64,000 nt of DNA from assembly GCF_003261585.1 (NCBI RefSeq), contig NZ_POVU01000006.1, positions 62,001 to 126,000 on the forward strand, given 5' to 3'. The translations under genes and the position numbers were made by a program. Numbering within the stretch: the first letter of the stretch is position 1; each line of letters begins with the position of its first letter. The notes under the pieces are model-generated. The model was not told the DNA's origin, made no database searches, and saw nothing but the letters and a program-made list of their open reading frames with translations. This DNA comes from Acinetobacter sp. MB5. Its GTDB lineage: Bacteria > Pseudomonadota > Gammaproteobacteria > Pseudomonadales > Moraxellaceae. This document shows, one piece after another, positions 26,345-36,523 of this stretch.

Positions 26345-27121
26345 ATGTTGCAGCAAGAACGCTTACACCGAATTCAGGCACTCCTGAAAAAAATACAACG
26401 CATCAGCACGGAACGCGTGATGCAAGAACTGGATATTTCTCGGGAAACTGCACGACGTGACATTATTGAACTGGAAGCTCTAGGGGTTGCCAAACGTGTG
26501 CATGGCGGAATTGTGGCAGTGGATAGTGTTGCCGTTGAAGCCCCACTCAATGTGCGCCATACCCAAATGGCAAAAGAAAAACGCGCCATTGCCCGAGCTG
26601 CACTGCAACATTTACACACAGGACAAACCATATTTTTAGATGCTGGCAGCACCACTTCAATTTTGGCGGAAGAATTACGAACATTGTCAGGGCTGACCAT
26701 CATCACCAACAGTCTACAAGCAGTTTTCAATCTCACGATTGGTTATGAACATGAAGCCCCCCCCCATGAAATTATTTTACTTGGCGGACGGGTACTGCAG
26801 CGCCCACAAACCCAAGGCGATTTGGTGATTTCAGAGATTTATCGTTATCAGGCAGATGTAGCTCTACTCTCACCCGTTGGCATTGATCCGCAATACGGCG
26901 CAAGCAGTTTTTATAGTGAAGAAGCCAATATTGCTCAAGCCATGGTCAAACAAGCAAAGCAAACCTTTATTTTGGCAGATCAAAGCAAATTAGGCATTGT
27001 CAGTCGCGTACGCTATGCACAAAGTCATGAAGTTTCGATGCTAATTAGCAATCAGGAAGCCAAATCAGAGATTGATCTTGCAGCTTATCAGCAACATTTT
27101 CAACAACTGCTTTTTGTCTAA
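26345..27121 (+). CDS. DeoR/GlpR family transcriptional regulator
   Basis: A 258-residue regulator with an N-terminal helix-turn-helix (RISTERVMQELDISRETARRDI) and a C-terminal DeoRC sugar-phosphate sensor fold (FLDAGSTTSILAEEL, ITNSLQAV, ILLGGRV and FILADQSKLG). Such sensors bind phosphorylated metabolites, which would suit a pathway with a phosphorylated amino alcohol. It is divergent from the phospholyase-like gene and probably controls it. A run of nine C at 26757-26765 lies in frame near residue 140. Its stop overlaps the convergent GGDEF gene by four bases. Confidence 0.9.
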   Translation: MLQQERLHRIQALLKKIQRISTERVMQELDISRETARRDIIELEALGVAKRVHGGIVAVDSVAVEAPLNVRHTQMAKEKRAIARAALQHLHTGQTIFLDAGSTTSILAEELRTLSGLTIITNSLQAVFNLTIGYEHEAPPHEIILLGGRVLQRPQTQGDLVISEIYRYQADVALLSPVGIDPQYGASSFYSEEANIAQAMVKQAKQTFILADQSKLGIVSRVRYAQSHEVSMLISNQEAKSEIDLAAYQQHFQQLLFV

Positions 27122-28575
27122 AGTTGAGAAACTACACGTTGATTTGAATAGTAGTTTTTCTTATCCAGATACATTTGATGATCCGCACGCTTGAGCAGTT
27201 CTTCCAGACTTTCATAAGGTTCACTGGTTGCCATGCCAATTGCAACACTCATCTTTAAACTGGCATGAAACTGGTTGTCTAAACGAAATAATTCTTTCAA
27301 TGTCACCACCAGTTTTTCGGCAGTTTGTTGATCTGCACGTGGCAACAACACCACAAATTCATCTCCTCCTATACGTGAACCCGAATAAGGTGGACTAATC
27401 GCCTGTTGTAGAATTTCACCCGTCCGTCTTAAAACATCATCACCTGCATCGTGTCCAAACTCATCATTGACGTTCTTTAATGCATTCAGATCTAAATAAA
27501 TAAGTGACACAGGAAATATTTTTTGGCGGGTGAGACGCTTAAGTTCTTCATGGAAAAATGCCCGATTGTAGAGCTTGGTCAATACATCATGTTTGCCCAA
27601 ATACTCCAAATAAGATTCTGCTTTTTTACGTGCCGTAATATCGGTCATGGCCAATTGAACCAGTGACCAGTCATGTTCATAACTTGGGAAAATGGAAAAT
27701 TGCAGTAACACATGCCGCTCTGAACCATCGAGTGCATAATTCACCACTTCGCGTTGATGAAACAGATTTCCTTCCCAAAGCTCCATCAGTTGCTCACGAA
27801 ACGAATTGAGCATTTCTGGGCCACCTAAAATTTTATCCACATTTTCCATCAAAGTATGGCGATTAGGTGCAAGAAACAAATCTAAAGTTTTCTGATTAAT
27901 ATCAAGTACCCGAATACTCGCTATACTGTCTCGGATAAATTCAGGATGCACATCCAAAAAAGTGCGCAAGTCTTCAATGCCGATTCTTCTAAGCTGATCG
28001 AGTTTTAATTTAATTTCACTAAAATCTTCGACCCAGAGCGCTGCTGGAGAATAAATAAAACGCGCTTCTGCCAAAGACCGATTTTTAAACTCCTGCCGAC
28101 GTGCATTTTGATAAGCAGTGATATCTTCTGTTGTGACTAAGATCAAACTTAAGTCATGTTCTGCATCAGGTAAAATCTGCCCGCGTAGCTGGATATCAAT
28201 CCGCTTTCCCGTAATGGAATAATTCACCTGTTCACTGGCAAATTGTAATTCTCCATTCCACACTGCAACCAGCCCATCAATTTGCAAGTTATACATTTCA
28301 TCCCTAAAAATTTCAGGCAAATGTGCCGATAAATGCGCCAAATCTCGAGCCTCAAATAAAGTTAGCGTCGCCTGATTAACATCCAGAATTCGGATTTTTT
28401 CCACACATTGACGTACATGCTCTAAATCTTCTAACAAAAACTCTCGCAAATCGGTAATACCTTGTGTTCTCCACTGATCAAACAGATGACCAATCTCACT
28501 CCAGTCTTCAATCCACATGGCAATTGGAGCAAGCTGAAAAATATGAAATGAATTGATAGCATCAAGTTGTGGCAT
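27118..28575 (-). CDS. Diguanylate cyclase with two PAS-like sensor domains
   Basis: A cytosolic protein of 485 residues. Two homologous PAS-like units (about residues 12-155 and 170-312) repeat the elements W(I/V)EDxSEI, GI.DLR.FL, I(R)(I/V)LD(V/I)NQ.TL.LF and a closing .DITA. A GGDEF domain follows, with the exact signature GGDEF at 403-407 and LIYLDLNALKNVND as the Mg/GTP segment. No RxxD inhibitory site is seen five residues before GGDEF, so product feedback by that site is not expected. No membrane helices. It would make cyclic-di-GMP, a known activator of PNAG synthesis in other bacteria. Confidence 0.92.
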   Translation of the reverse strand: MPQLDAINSFHIFQLAPIAMWIEDWSEIGHLFDQWRTQGITDLREFLLEDLEHVRQCVEKIRILDVNQATLTLFEARDLAHLSAHLPEIFRDEMYNLQIDGLVAVWNGELQFASEQVNYSITGKRIDIQLRGQILPDAEHDLSLILVTTEDITAYQNARRQEFKNRSLAEARFIYSPAALWVEDFSEIKLKLDQLRRIGIEDLRTFLDVHPEFIRDSIASIRVLDINQKTLDLFLAPNRHTLMENVDKILGGPEMLNSFREQLMELWEGNLFHQREVVNYALDGSERHVLLQFSIFPSYEHDWSLVQLAMTDITARKKAESYLEYLGKHDVLTKLYNRAFFHEELKRLTRQKIFPVSLIYLDLNALKNVNDEFGHDAGDDVLRRTGEILQQAISPPYSGSRIGGDEFVVLLPRADQQTAEKLVVTLKELFRLDNQFHASLKMSVAIGMATSEPYESLEELLKRADHQMYLDKKNYYSNQRVVSQL

Positions 28576-28683
28576 GCTTTGTCCTTATTGTTATAAATGT
28601 GAAATGTGTAGGGTTATTCTTTGTAATACCATACTCACAAGATCAAGAAAAATCAAAACTTAGGTTTAAATGTAAAAAATTTC

Positions 28684-28712
28684 AAAAAAAAATCACGCAG
28701 GAGCGTGATTTA
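28684..28712 (-). terminator. Terminator downstream of tRNA-Met
   Basis: AAATCACGC / GCGTGATTT with a 4-base loop AGGA; the A-run on the left gives the U-run on the minus strand. Confidence 0.85.
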
Positions 28713-28717
28713 TAAAA

Positions 28718-28794
28718 TGGTGGCTATGACGAGACTTGAACTTGTGACCCCCGCATTATGAGTGCGGTGCTCTAACCAACTGAGCTACATAGCC
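28718..28794 (-). tRNA. tRNA-Met (CAT), elongator type
   Basis: A complete 77-nt cloverleaf on the minus strand: acceptor GGCTATG pairing with CATAGCC, D arm GCTC..GAGC, anticodon arm with loop CTCATAA, variable loop, T arm with GTTCAAGTC and encoded CCA. The paired first acceptor base suggests elongator rather than initiator tRNA. It has its own promoter and terminator. Confidence 0.95.
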
Positions 28795-28809
28795 GAAAAC
28801 TGTGCGCGC

Positions 28810-28838
28810 ATTATCTTTACTTTTTGTAACAGCGTCAA
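28810..28838 (-). promoter_or_regulatory. Sigma-70 promoter of tRNA-Met
   Basis: On the minus strand TTGACG (28838-28833), 17-base spacer and GATAAT (28815-28810). Transcription would start near 28803, about eight bases before the mature tRNA. The -35 box sits next to the U-run that ends rnpB. Confidence 0.75.
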
Positions 28839-28859
28839 GCTTTTTTTCAAAAAAAATTG

Positions 28860-29237
<378 letters not shown>

Positions 29238-29243
29238 TAGTAG
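29238..29243 (-). promoter_or_regulatory. Putative extended -10 element of rnpB
   Basis: Minus-strand TGCTACTAT just downstream of the ferredoxin stop codon gives an extended -10 (TG-n-TACTAT) about six bases before the expected RNA start. The -35 is not clear. Confidence 0.4.
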
Positions 29244-29249
29244 CAAATC

Positions 29250-29519
29250 TTATTCAGAATTGCTTGCGTTTTTTTGAGCAGTTAGTCGTTCATACTTTTC
29301 CATGAGCTGTTCTTGCGTTTCTGCATGATTCGGATCGAGTGGAATACAATCGACTGGGCAGAACAACTGACACTGTGGTTTGTCATGATGCCCCACGCAC
29401 TCAGTGCATAAGTCGGGGTTAATTTCATAAATCAGTTCCCCGAAGTAAATCGCTTCATTGGGGCAGACAGGCTCACAAACATCACAGTTAATGCATTCTT
29501 CGGTAATATATAAAGACAC
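29250..29519 (-). CDS. YfhL family 4Fe-4S dicluster ferredoxin
   Basis: An 89-residue ferredoxin. The first cluster motif is CINCDVCEPVCPNEA; the second is CTECVGHHDKPQCQLFCPVDCI with the inserted loop typical of YfhL/Alvin-type ferredoxins. It transfers electrons in the cytoplasm; partners are unknown. The GTG at 29519 is chosen because it yields the canonical start (V/M)SLYITEEC and has AAGG upstream; it begins one base after the coaD stop, so the two genes are translationally linked. Confidence 0.93.
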   Translation of the reverse strand: MSLYITEECINCDVCEPVCPNEAIYFGELIYEINPDLCTECVGHHDKPQCQLFCPVDCIPLDPNHAETQEQLMEKYERLTAQKNASNSE

Positions 29520-29520
29520 T

Positions 29521-30634
<1,114 letters not shown>

Positions 30635-30654
30635 ATCACAACTGATATGATTAA

Positions 30655-30679
30655 AGCGAGATTTGATATCTCGTTTTTT
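30655..30679 (+). terminator. Terminator of smpB
   Basis: CGAGAT / ATCTCG stem with a 5-base loop followed by TTTTTT. Confidence 0.85.
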
Positions 30680-30795
30680 ATGCAAGCTCTTTTTTTAAAC
30701 TTATTCTATTTACAATCACTCTTTTAATACCGATTCAAACTATAGGTGGTCAACTCGATAAACGAAAATTGTGATTGGCAATTAATACTGAAAGT

Positions 30796-30845
30796 TCATT
30801 CTCCCTTTGGGATGAGGAACACTGTTCCGCAAGAGGATGAAAATG
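30796..30845. repeat. Degenerate copy of the dispersed short repeat
   Basis: CATTCTCCCTTTGGGATGAGG, then a small GGAAC/GTTCC hairpin and AGGATGAAAATG. This keeps the CTCCCTTTGGGA core and the GATGAAA right part, without intact termini. Confidence 0.5.
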
Positions 30846-30910
30846 CCCTCATTGTGATTTTTTGTTCAAAAAATGACTTATGAAAGTGCCCAATACTGTG
30901 AGAAGCAAAT

Positions 30911-31471
30911 TTAGGCAGAATGATTGATCCGATTCAACATCAAAGCTACATATTCACCAAACCACATTGCAGTATCTAAATCACCTTGTGGTGGGGTAAT
31001 TTCTATAGGTGCATTATTAGATTGGGTCATGAGTCCCAAATGGCTGGCTAAACGGTTTAAATCGGTATCTTTTTGCCCTGTTGACAATAACGGTAAACCT
31101 GTCCACAACATGCCATGCTGCATGGAAAACAGATTAATTTGTTGTAAAACAGATAGTTTATCTCCACTTAAGCCACCCGAATTGGTAAAGCCTGCGGCAA
31201 GTTTGCCCTGCCATAAACGGTTAATCCAGCGCTTCGAAGTCGAGTCCATAAACATTTTAAATGGGCCTGTGACACTTCCCATATAGGTTGGACAACCTAA
31301 AATAATGCCATGTGCCTGATCCAGCTTGTCCCAATCAATATGTTCAATCGACATGACATGCACAGTCACACCAATTTGCATTGCACCTTTAGCAATATAT
31401 TGCGCAACTTTTGCGGTATGCCCATAAGGGCTGTGGTAAACAATCGCAAGGGATTTCGGCAGTGTTGTCAT
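30911..31471 (-). CDS. Flavodoxin/WrbA-like NAD(P)H-dependent oxidoreductase
   Basis: A 186-residue flavodoxin-fold protein. The FMN phosphate loop is YHSPYGHTAKVA, followed by CPTYMGSVTGPFKMFMD and GFTNSGGLSGDK, as in the NADPH-dependent FMN reductase/WrbA group that reduces quinones by two electrons. It is a clear paralogue of the protein at 56294-56848 (shared PTYMG, GFTNS and LPLL/LGLL blocks). No regulator is adjacent. Confidence 0.85.
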   Translation of the reverse strand: MTTLPKSLAIVYHSPYGHTAKVAQYIAKGAMQIGVTVHVMSIEHIDWDKLDQAHGIILGCPTYMGSVTGPFKMFMDSTSKRWINRLWQGKLAAGFTNSGGLSGDKLSVLQQINLFSMQHGMLWTGLPLLSTGQKDTDLNRLASHLGLMTQSNNAPIEITPPQGDLDTAMWFGEYVALMLNRINHSA

Positions 31472-31515
31472 TATTGAGAATCAATAGCAAAAAATCCCGA
31501 GCAGTTTAGCATGAA

Positions 31516-32256
31516 TTAATCTTGCATAAATACGAATGTCGCCATGCGCCCTGTTTTTGCATGACGGCGATAAGAAAAATAATCTTCAGTTTGAGTATAA
31601 GTACACTGATCACCGCCTGACACCAAAGTCACGCCATGCTGCTCTAAGATATAACGCGCAATTGCATACAGATCAGCATAGTATTTCCCTGCTTGCTCGC
31701 CTGCTTTAAAAGCAAACTCCAACGGATATTTTTCACAAAATGCCTGTTTAACTTCTGCACCAATCTCAAAGCAAGGCTGACTAATACAGGCTCCGAGCCA
31801 TGCCCAAGTTGGCTGAGTTTGCATACTGGTAATGGTGTTTTCAATGATGCCACCTGCCAGACCACGCCAGCCCGCATGTAGATTAGCGACTTCAGTGCCA
31901 TCGGCATTCCCAAGCACCACAGGCAAACAGTCTGCTGTCATCATCAAAATTGCATGACCTTTTTGCTGTGTGACCAAACCATCACCCACCAATGGTTCAA
32001 AATACACTTGCTCATTCACCGTATGGCAAATCGTGCTATGGGTTTGAGTCATCCACGTCAGTTTATTTACTCCGTGCTGCGCAAACTCATTGAGTAATGC
32101 CATACGATGTTGCTGAACGCGCACTGGATCATCCTGCACATGCAATGCCAAATTAAACCCTGACAGTTCAGCTCGTTCACTCGACAAACTTTTAGGATGT
32201 TGCACATGGGTTTGTCCCACATAAACACCTTGGGGTAAACCTTGAACAAATTGCAT
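31516..32256 (-). CDS. pgeF: Peptidoglycan editing factor PgeF (YfiH, laccase domain)
   Basis: A 246-residue cytosolic protein of the YfiH/PgeF family. Metal and catalytic residues lie in MTQTHSTICH, MTADCLPVVL and HAGWRGLAGGI; the end has QCTYTQTEDYFSYRR. PgeF removes wrongly incorporated UDP-MurNAc-L-Ser in cell-wall synthesis; older names call it polyphenol oxidase. It follows rluD by 39 bases, the usual order in Gammaproteobacteria. Confidence 0.93.
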   Translation of the reverse strand: MQFVQGLPQGVYVGQTHVQHPKSLSSERAELSGFNLALHVQDDPVRVQQHRMALLNEFAQHGVNKLTWMTQTHSTICHTVNEQVYFEPLVGDGLVTQQKGHAILMMTADCLPVVLGNADGTEVANLHAGWRGLAGGIIENTITSMQTQPTWAWLGACISQPCFEIGAEVKQAFCEKYPLEFAFKAGEQAGKYYADLYAIARYILEQHGVTLVSGGDQCTYTQTEDYFSYRRHAKTGRMATFVFMQD

Positions 32257-32288
32257 GCTTAAATTCTCCAGTTACGAGGTCAATGATA

Positions 32289-32306
32289 CAGCTTATTAAT
32301 AAGCTG
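32289..32306. repeat. 18-bp perfect palindrome at the rluD stop codon
   Basis: CAGCTTATTAATAAGCTG is self-inverse, and the rluD stop (32296-32298) lies at its centre. It could form a small hairpin between rluD and pgeF. Confidence 0.6.
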
Positions 32307-33357
32307 CATTTTCTTCACGAAGGACTTGGACTAAATGTTTGAAGTCTTCTGGCCACGGTGCTTCAAATAGCATTTCCTCTTGAGTACGAGGATGCACCAG
32401 ACCCAGTTTAGCTGCATGTAAGGCTTGACGGCGGAAAGCGCGCAAAGTACTCGCGAGAAGTTCTGAAGCACCTGCTGGCACACGCACACGATTGACATAG
32501 ACGGTATCGCCCACTAAACCATGTCCAATATAAGTAAAATGCACACGAATCTGATGGGTACGACCTGTTTCAAGTTGTGCTTGTACACGGGTAAAGTGCT
32601 GGAAACGCTCTTTGACATTGTAATGAGTTACTGCATCACGACCACCAGGCAATACCGTCATTTTGACACGATCAACAGGGTGGCGCTTAATCGGCTCATC
32701 AATCGTGCCGCCTGCAATAATATTGCCATACACCACAAGATCATAAACTCGGTAAACCGATTTATCACCCAGCTGTTTGGTCAATGAAAATTGTGCTTCA
32801 AGATTTTTCGCAACAACCAACAAACCACTGGTGTCTTTATCAATACGATGCACCAGTCCTGCACGCGACAATTCTGCCGATTTTGGATAATGATACAGCA
32901 AGGCATTCACCAGTGTGCCTGAGCCATTGCCCGCACCTGGATGCACCACCATACCCACAGGCTTGTTAATGACTAAAATATCATCATCTTCATAGACAAT
33001 ATCGAGTGGGATATTTTCAGGCTGGTTATGGGTTTGTGGCTCAAGTTCAACCTCAAGTGTGAGCAGCTCACGCCCTTCACAGCGATATTTCGGTTTAATT
33101 TTGTTACCATCGACAAGCAGATGCCCATCTTTCATCCATTGTTTGAGTTTTTCTCGTGAAAAATCAGACCAAACGGTGGCTGCGACCTGATCAATTCGCA
33201 GTCCAAGGTATTGTTCATCCAACTGAAATTGCAACGATAAATGTGTTGCAGTTACGCCCGAAGTATGATTATCTGCATCCTCAGCATCTTCAAGTAAATT
33301 GAAATCTGTTTCAGTGAAATTAGAATGAGAAGATTGTGTTGAAGTCATTTGGCTCAT
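32296..33357 (-). CDS. rluD: 23S rRNA pseudouridine synthase RluD
   Basis: A 353-residue enzyme that makes pseudouridines in helix 69 of 23S rRNA (positions 1911, 1915 and 1917 in E. coli). An acidic N-terminal extension of about 45 residues precedes an S4 RNA-binding domain (residues 50-110, DQVAATVWSDFSREKLKQWMKDG). The catalytic domain has VHRIDKDTSGLLVVAK with the essential Asp, and TGRTHQIRVH. It is divergent from bamD, as in many Gammaproteobacteria. Confidence 0.95.
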   Translation of the reverse strand: MSQMTSTQSSHSNFTETDFNLLEDAEDADNHTSGVTATHLSLQFQLDEQYLGLRIDQVAATVWSDFSREKLKQWMKDGHLLVDGNKIKPKYRCEGRELLTLEVELEPQTHNQPENIPLDIVYEDDDILVINKPVGMVVHPGAGNGSGTLVNALLYHYPKSAELSRAGLVHRIDKDTSGLLVVAKNLEAQFSLTKQLGDKSVYRVYDLVVYGNIIAGGTIDEPIKRHPVDRVKMTVLPGGRDAVTHYNVKERFQHFTRVQAQLETGRTHQIRVHFTYIGHGLVGDTVYVNRVRVPAGASELLASTLRAFRRQALHAAKLGLVHPRTQEEMLFEAPWPEDFKHLVQVLREENAAY

Positions 33358-33420
33358 TAAGACAATAATGGTTTAATAATGCCATTGTAGCTCATTGCCC
33401 GTATTAACTGAGGAATTTTT

Positions 33421-34515
33421 ATGTCGCTACCACGTTATAAAGTTACTATGCTTGTGCTTTGTTTAGGCATTGCAGGTACATTTGTGGGCTGTAGCAGCAA
33501 TCCATCAAAAAAAGAAGTTGTCGATCTTGGACCACAAAGCAGCGAACAAGCCTATTTTGATTCAGCTGAACAAGCGCTGAATAAAGGTCAATATAATGAA
33601 GCGGCAAAAAATCTCCAAGCGATTGATACTTATTTTCCAACTGGGACACATGCCCAAAAAGCACAGTTGGATTTAATTTATGTGAAGTTCCAACAAAAAG
33701 ATTATCCAGGTGTTGTAACTGCCGCGGACCGTTTTATTCGTTTGAATCCAGACCATCCGAATGTTGCTTATGCTTACTATGCACGTGGCGTTGCCAACAT
33801 GGAACAAAACTATGATGGTATCGCTCGTTATACATCGCTCAAACAATCTCATCGCGATGTGAACTATTTAAAACTGGCTTATCAAAACTTTGTTGATCTC
33901 ATTCGTCGTTTCCCTTCAAGCCAATACTCTGTCGATGCAGCACAGCGTATGAAGTATATTGGCGAGGAACTTGCAGAACATGAAATGACGGCTGCACGTT
34001 TTAATGTTGAGCGTCAAGCATGGGTTGCTGCAATTGAACGCGGTCAGTGGGTTGTCGAACATTACCCAAATACGCCACAAATTCCTGAAGCATTGGCAAC
34101 GATTGCTTATGGTTACAACCAATTGGGCGACCAACAAAGTGCACAGCAATATATCAATCTTCTTAAGTTGAACTATCCAAATCTAGTGAAAGCCAATGGT
34201 ACGGTTGACCTTGCTGCCGCTCGTAAAGAAGGTAGCTGGTGGAATAAAGCCACTTTAGGTATTTTTGGTCGTAGCTCTGAAAGCAATATAAATCATAGTC
34301 AAGAAGCTGCTCAAGAGAGCACCGAAAAACGTAGCTGGACCAACCGCTTAAGCTTCGGCATGCTCGACAAGCCTGAGCAGGAACAAACTGCCGCACCTGC
34401 TGCTGTTACATCTGAACCAGTTGCTGCGCCAGTTACAACTTCTGAAGAGAAGCCAAAACGTAGCTGGATCAATCGTCTTAGCTTTGGTTTACTCGACAAA
34501 CCTGAAAGCAACTGA
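33421..34515 (+). CDS. bamD: Outer membrane assembly lipoprotein BamD
   Basis: A lipoprotein of 364 residues in the BAM complex, which inserts beta-barrel proteins into the outer membrane. The lipobox Cys is residue 24 (FVGC). TPR-like repeats fill residues 40-245 and match the BamD/ComL core. The C-terminus is extended by about 110 residues beyond the E. coli protein (245 aa) and carries related units RSWTNRLSFGMLDKPE (about 304-319) and RSWINRLSFGLLDKPE (about 347-362), with a weaker GSWWNKATLGIFG near 271. Confidence 0.95.
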   Translation: MSLPRYKVTMLVLCLGIAGTFVGCSSNPSKKEVVDLGPQSSEQAYFDSAEQALNKGQYNEAAKNLQAIDTYFPTGTHAQKAQLDLIYVKFQQKDYPGVVTAADRFIRLNPDHPNVAYAYYARGVANMEQNYDGIARYTSLKQSHRDVNYLKLAYQNFVDLIRRFPSSQYSVDAAQRMKYIGEELAEHEMTAARFNVERQAWVAAIERGQWVVEHYPNTPQIPEALATIAYGYNQLGDQQSAQQYINLLKLNYPNLVKANGTVDLAAARKEGSWWNKATLGIFGRSSESNINHSQEAAQESTEKRSWTNRLSFGMLDKPEQEQTAAPAAVTSEPVAAPVTTSEEKPKRSWINRLSFGLLDKPESN

Positions 34516-34534
34516 TTTCAGATGTCTGATTCAT

Positions 34535-34561
34535 AAAAGGCGGGCCATGTGCTCGCCTTTT
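34535..34561 (+). terminator. Terminator of bamD
   Basis: AAAAGGCG / CGCCTTTT hairpin 20 bases past the stop, with T-rich end. Confidence 0.8.
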
Positions 34562-34627
34562 ATATGTTGTGTAACTGGAAAATTTGCTACACTGATCAAC
34601 CTGCATTGTATTTTTACATCCCTGATT

Positions 34628-36484
34628 ATGGCGATTCCACAACAAACGATTGACCAAATTCTTGACCGTACAGATCTGGTTGATCTGATTGGGCAACGTG
34701 TCAAACTTAAAAAAACTGGACGTACATATTCAGGTTGCTGCCCATTTCATCAGGAAAAAAGCCCGTCTTTCCACGTCTATCGTGACAAGCAGTACTATCA
34801 CTGCTTTGGTTGTCAAGCCAATGGCAATGCCATTAAATTTTTAATGGACATCGACAATCGTAGTTTTATCGAGGTGATGAAAGACCTCGCCAGCCAAACT
34901 GGCATAGAACTTCCAAAAGACAATCAGGACAGTAAAAAACTCATCTATAAAAAAACAGCGACTCCAGCACCTCAAACCAGCCCTGCACCGAGTCTGCCTG
35001 TATCTCCCCCAGATGCCATGCAGGAGTTTGAGCCGTATCCATTTCCACAGGATGATCCCTTTTTCTTTGCCGACCAGCAGTTTTCCGAAATTACCCAAGA
35101 AGGTAACCTATATGACTTACTGGAAAATATTGCTCAGTTTTATCAGCAACAGTTACCCAAAAGTGCTTCTGCACAGCGTTATTTCAAACAGCGTGGTTTA
35201 AGTCCTACAACCATCCAAGATTGGCGTTTAGGTTATGCGCCTGAAGACTGGCAGCATCTAGAACATGCTTTCCCGCAAGATATTGATGGTTTAAAACAGC
35301 TCGGTTTGATTCGTACCAGTGACAGCGGACGTGATTTTGACCTGTTACGTGATCGGGTCATTTTCCCGATTCGTGACGCTAAAGGTCGTGTTGTCGGTTT
35401 TGGTGGTCGTGCACTGAATGATGAAATCAAGCCCAAATACATTAACTCGCCTGACTCGGAAGTCTTTCATAAAAACCAGTTGCTCTATGGGCTATATGAA
35501 GGCACGAAATTTAAAGCCCAAGACTGGCTTTTGGTCGAAGGTTATATGGATGTGATTGCATTGCATCAGGCAGGCATTCATGGTGGTGTTGCAACACTTG
35601 GAACTGCCAGTAATACCGAACACTTAAATATTTTATTTAAACGTAATCATCGGATTACCATCGCTTTTGATGGAGATAGCGCAGGGCAAAAAGCAGCTCG
35701 TCGCACATTAGAAATTGCATTACCTTTACTGAATGATGGTCGTGAGCTGAAATTTTTTATTTTGCCCAATGACCATGACCCTGACTCGTTAATCCGTCAG
35801 GAAGGCGTGGAAAGATTCCAACAACTCTGGCAACAAGCCCCTCTGCTATCTGACTTCTTATTCGCTTTACTGACACAGCAACACGATGTCAGCACGCCTG
35901 AAGGTAAAAGTCAGGTGATGGGTGAACTCAAAAATCTGACTCAATTGCTGCCACCACAAGGCTCTTATCGTTATTTGCTCAGTCAGGCATTTCGAGAGAA
36001 ACTCGGACTCGGCAAACGCTTTACGCCTAAGGTCAGTCATGATGCGTCGTTATCATTTAACATCCGTACCCGAGATGAAGACTTTGCAGTCGCCTTGCTG
36101 ATGAGCAACCCATTTCTCTATACACATTTTGAGCAACTGCGCGCTTATATTCAGCAAGATGATTTATTGGCCGAGATTTTAGCCGTGCTTGATCAGGTTT
36201 TTGACAAACTGCCTGATGATCAGGAACGTGCGATTTATTATGTGCTAGGTGCATGCTATGCCTATCGTGGAGAAATCGCTGAATTACTGCAACGCACCAA
36301 TGTACTTGAGATTTTAAATTCGCCAGAACGAACATTTAATTTTGCTAAAGAAAATGCATTGGCATTACAAGAAAAGTTACTCAAACAACGAATGAAACGT
36401 CCTGCTTCTTTACAGGAATCACAAAACTTACGCATGCAGCTCAATGAGCTGACCAAACAAATTAGCCTTAGACTCTTACATTAA
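34628..36484 (+). CDS. dnaG: DNA primase DnaG
   Basis: A 618-residue primase that makes RNA primers at the replication fork. The N-terminal zinc ribbon is Cys38, His41, Cys59 and Cys62. The RNA-polymerase/Toprim core includes GYMDVIALHQAG and FDGDSAGQKAA, preceded by YGLYEG. A C-terminal DnaB-binding domain follows from about residue 470. Between them, residues 95-140 are a Pro-rich linker. The ATG at 34628 is chosen because the longer frame would run back into bamD. Confidence 0.97.
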   Translation: MAIPQQTIDQILDRTDLVDLIGQRVKLKKTGRTYSGCCPFHQEKSPSFHVYRDKQYYHCFGCQANGNAIKFLMDIDNRSFIEVMKDLASQTGIELPKDNQDSKKLIYKKTATPAPQTSPAPSLPVSPPDAMQEFEPYPFPQDDPFFFADQQFSEITQEGNLYDLLENIAQFYQQQLPKSASAQRYFKQRGLSPTTIQDWRLGYAPEDWQHLEHAFPQDIDGLKQLGLIRTSDSGRDFDLLRDRVIFPIRDAKGRVVGFGGRALNDEIKPKYINSPDSEVFHKNQLLYGLYEGTKFKAQDWLLVEGYMDVIALHQAGIHGGVATLGTASNTEHLNILFKRNHRITIAFDGDSAGQKAARRTLEIALPLLNDGRELKFFILPNDHDPDSLIRQEGVERFQQLWQQAPLLSDFLFALLTQQHDVSTPEGKSQVMGELKNLTQLLPPQGSYRYLLSQAFREKLGLGKRFTPKVSHDASLSFNIRTRDEDFAVALLMSNPFLYTHFEQLRAYIQQDDLLAEILAVLDQVFDKLPDDQERAIYYVLGACYAYRGEIAELLQRTNVLEILNSPERTFNFAKENALALQEKLLKQRMKRPASLQESQNLRMQLNELTKQISLRLLH

Positions 36485-36523
36485 GCAGATACATGATGCA
36501 TCTGCTTGATTAAAATGTGTTAT

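Noticed and set aside
34421-34627. Longer N-terminus for DnaG
   Set aside because: It would overlap the bamD end and terminator; the primase family start is at 34628.
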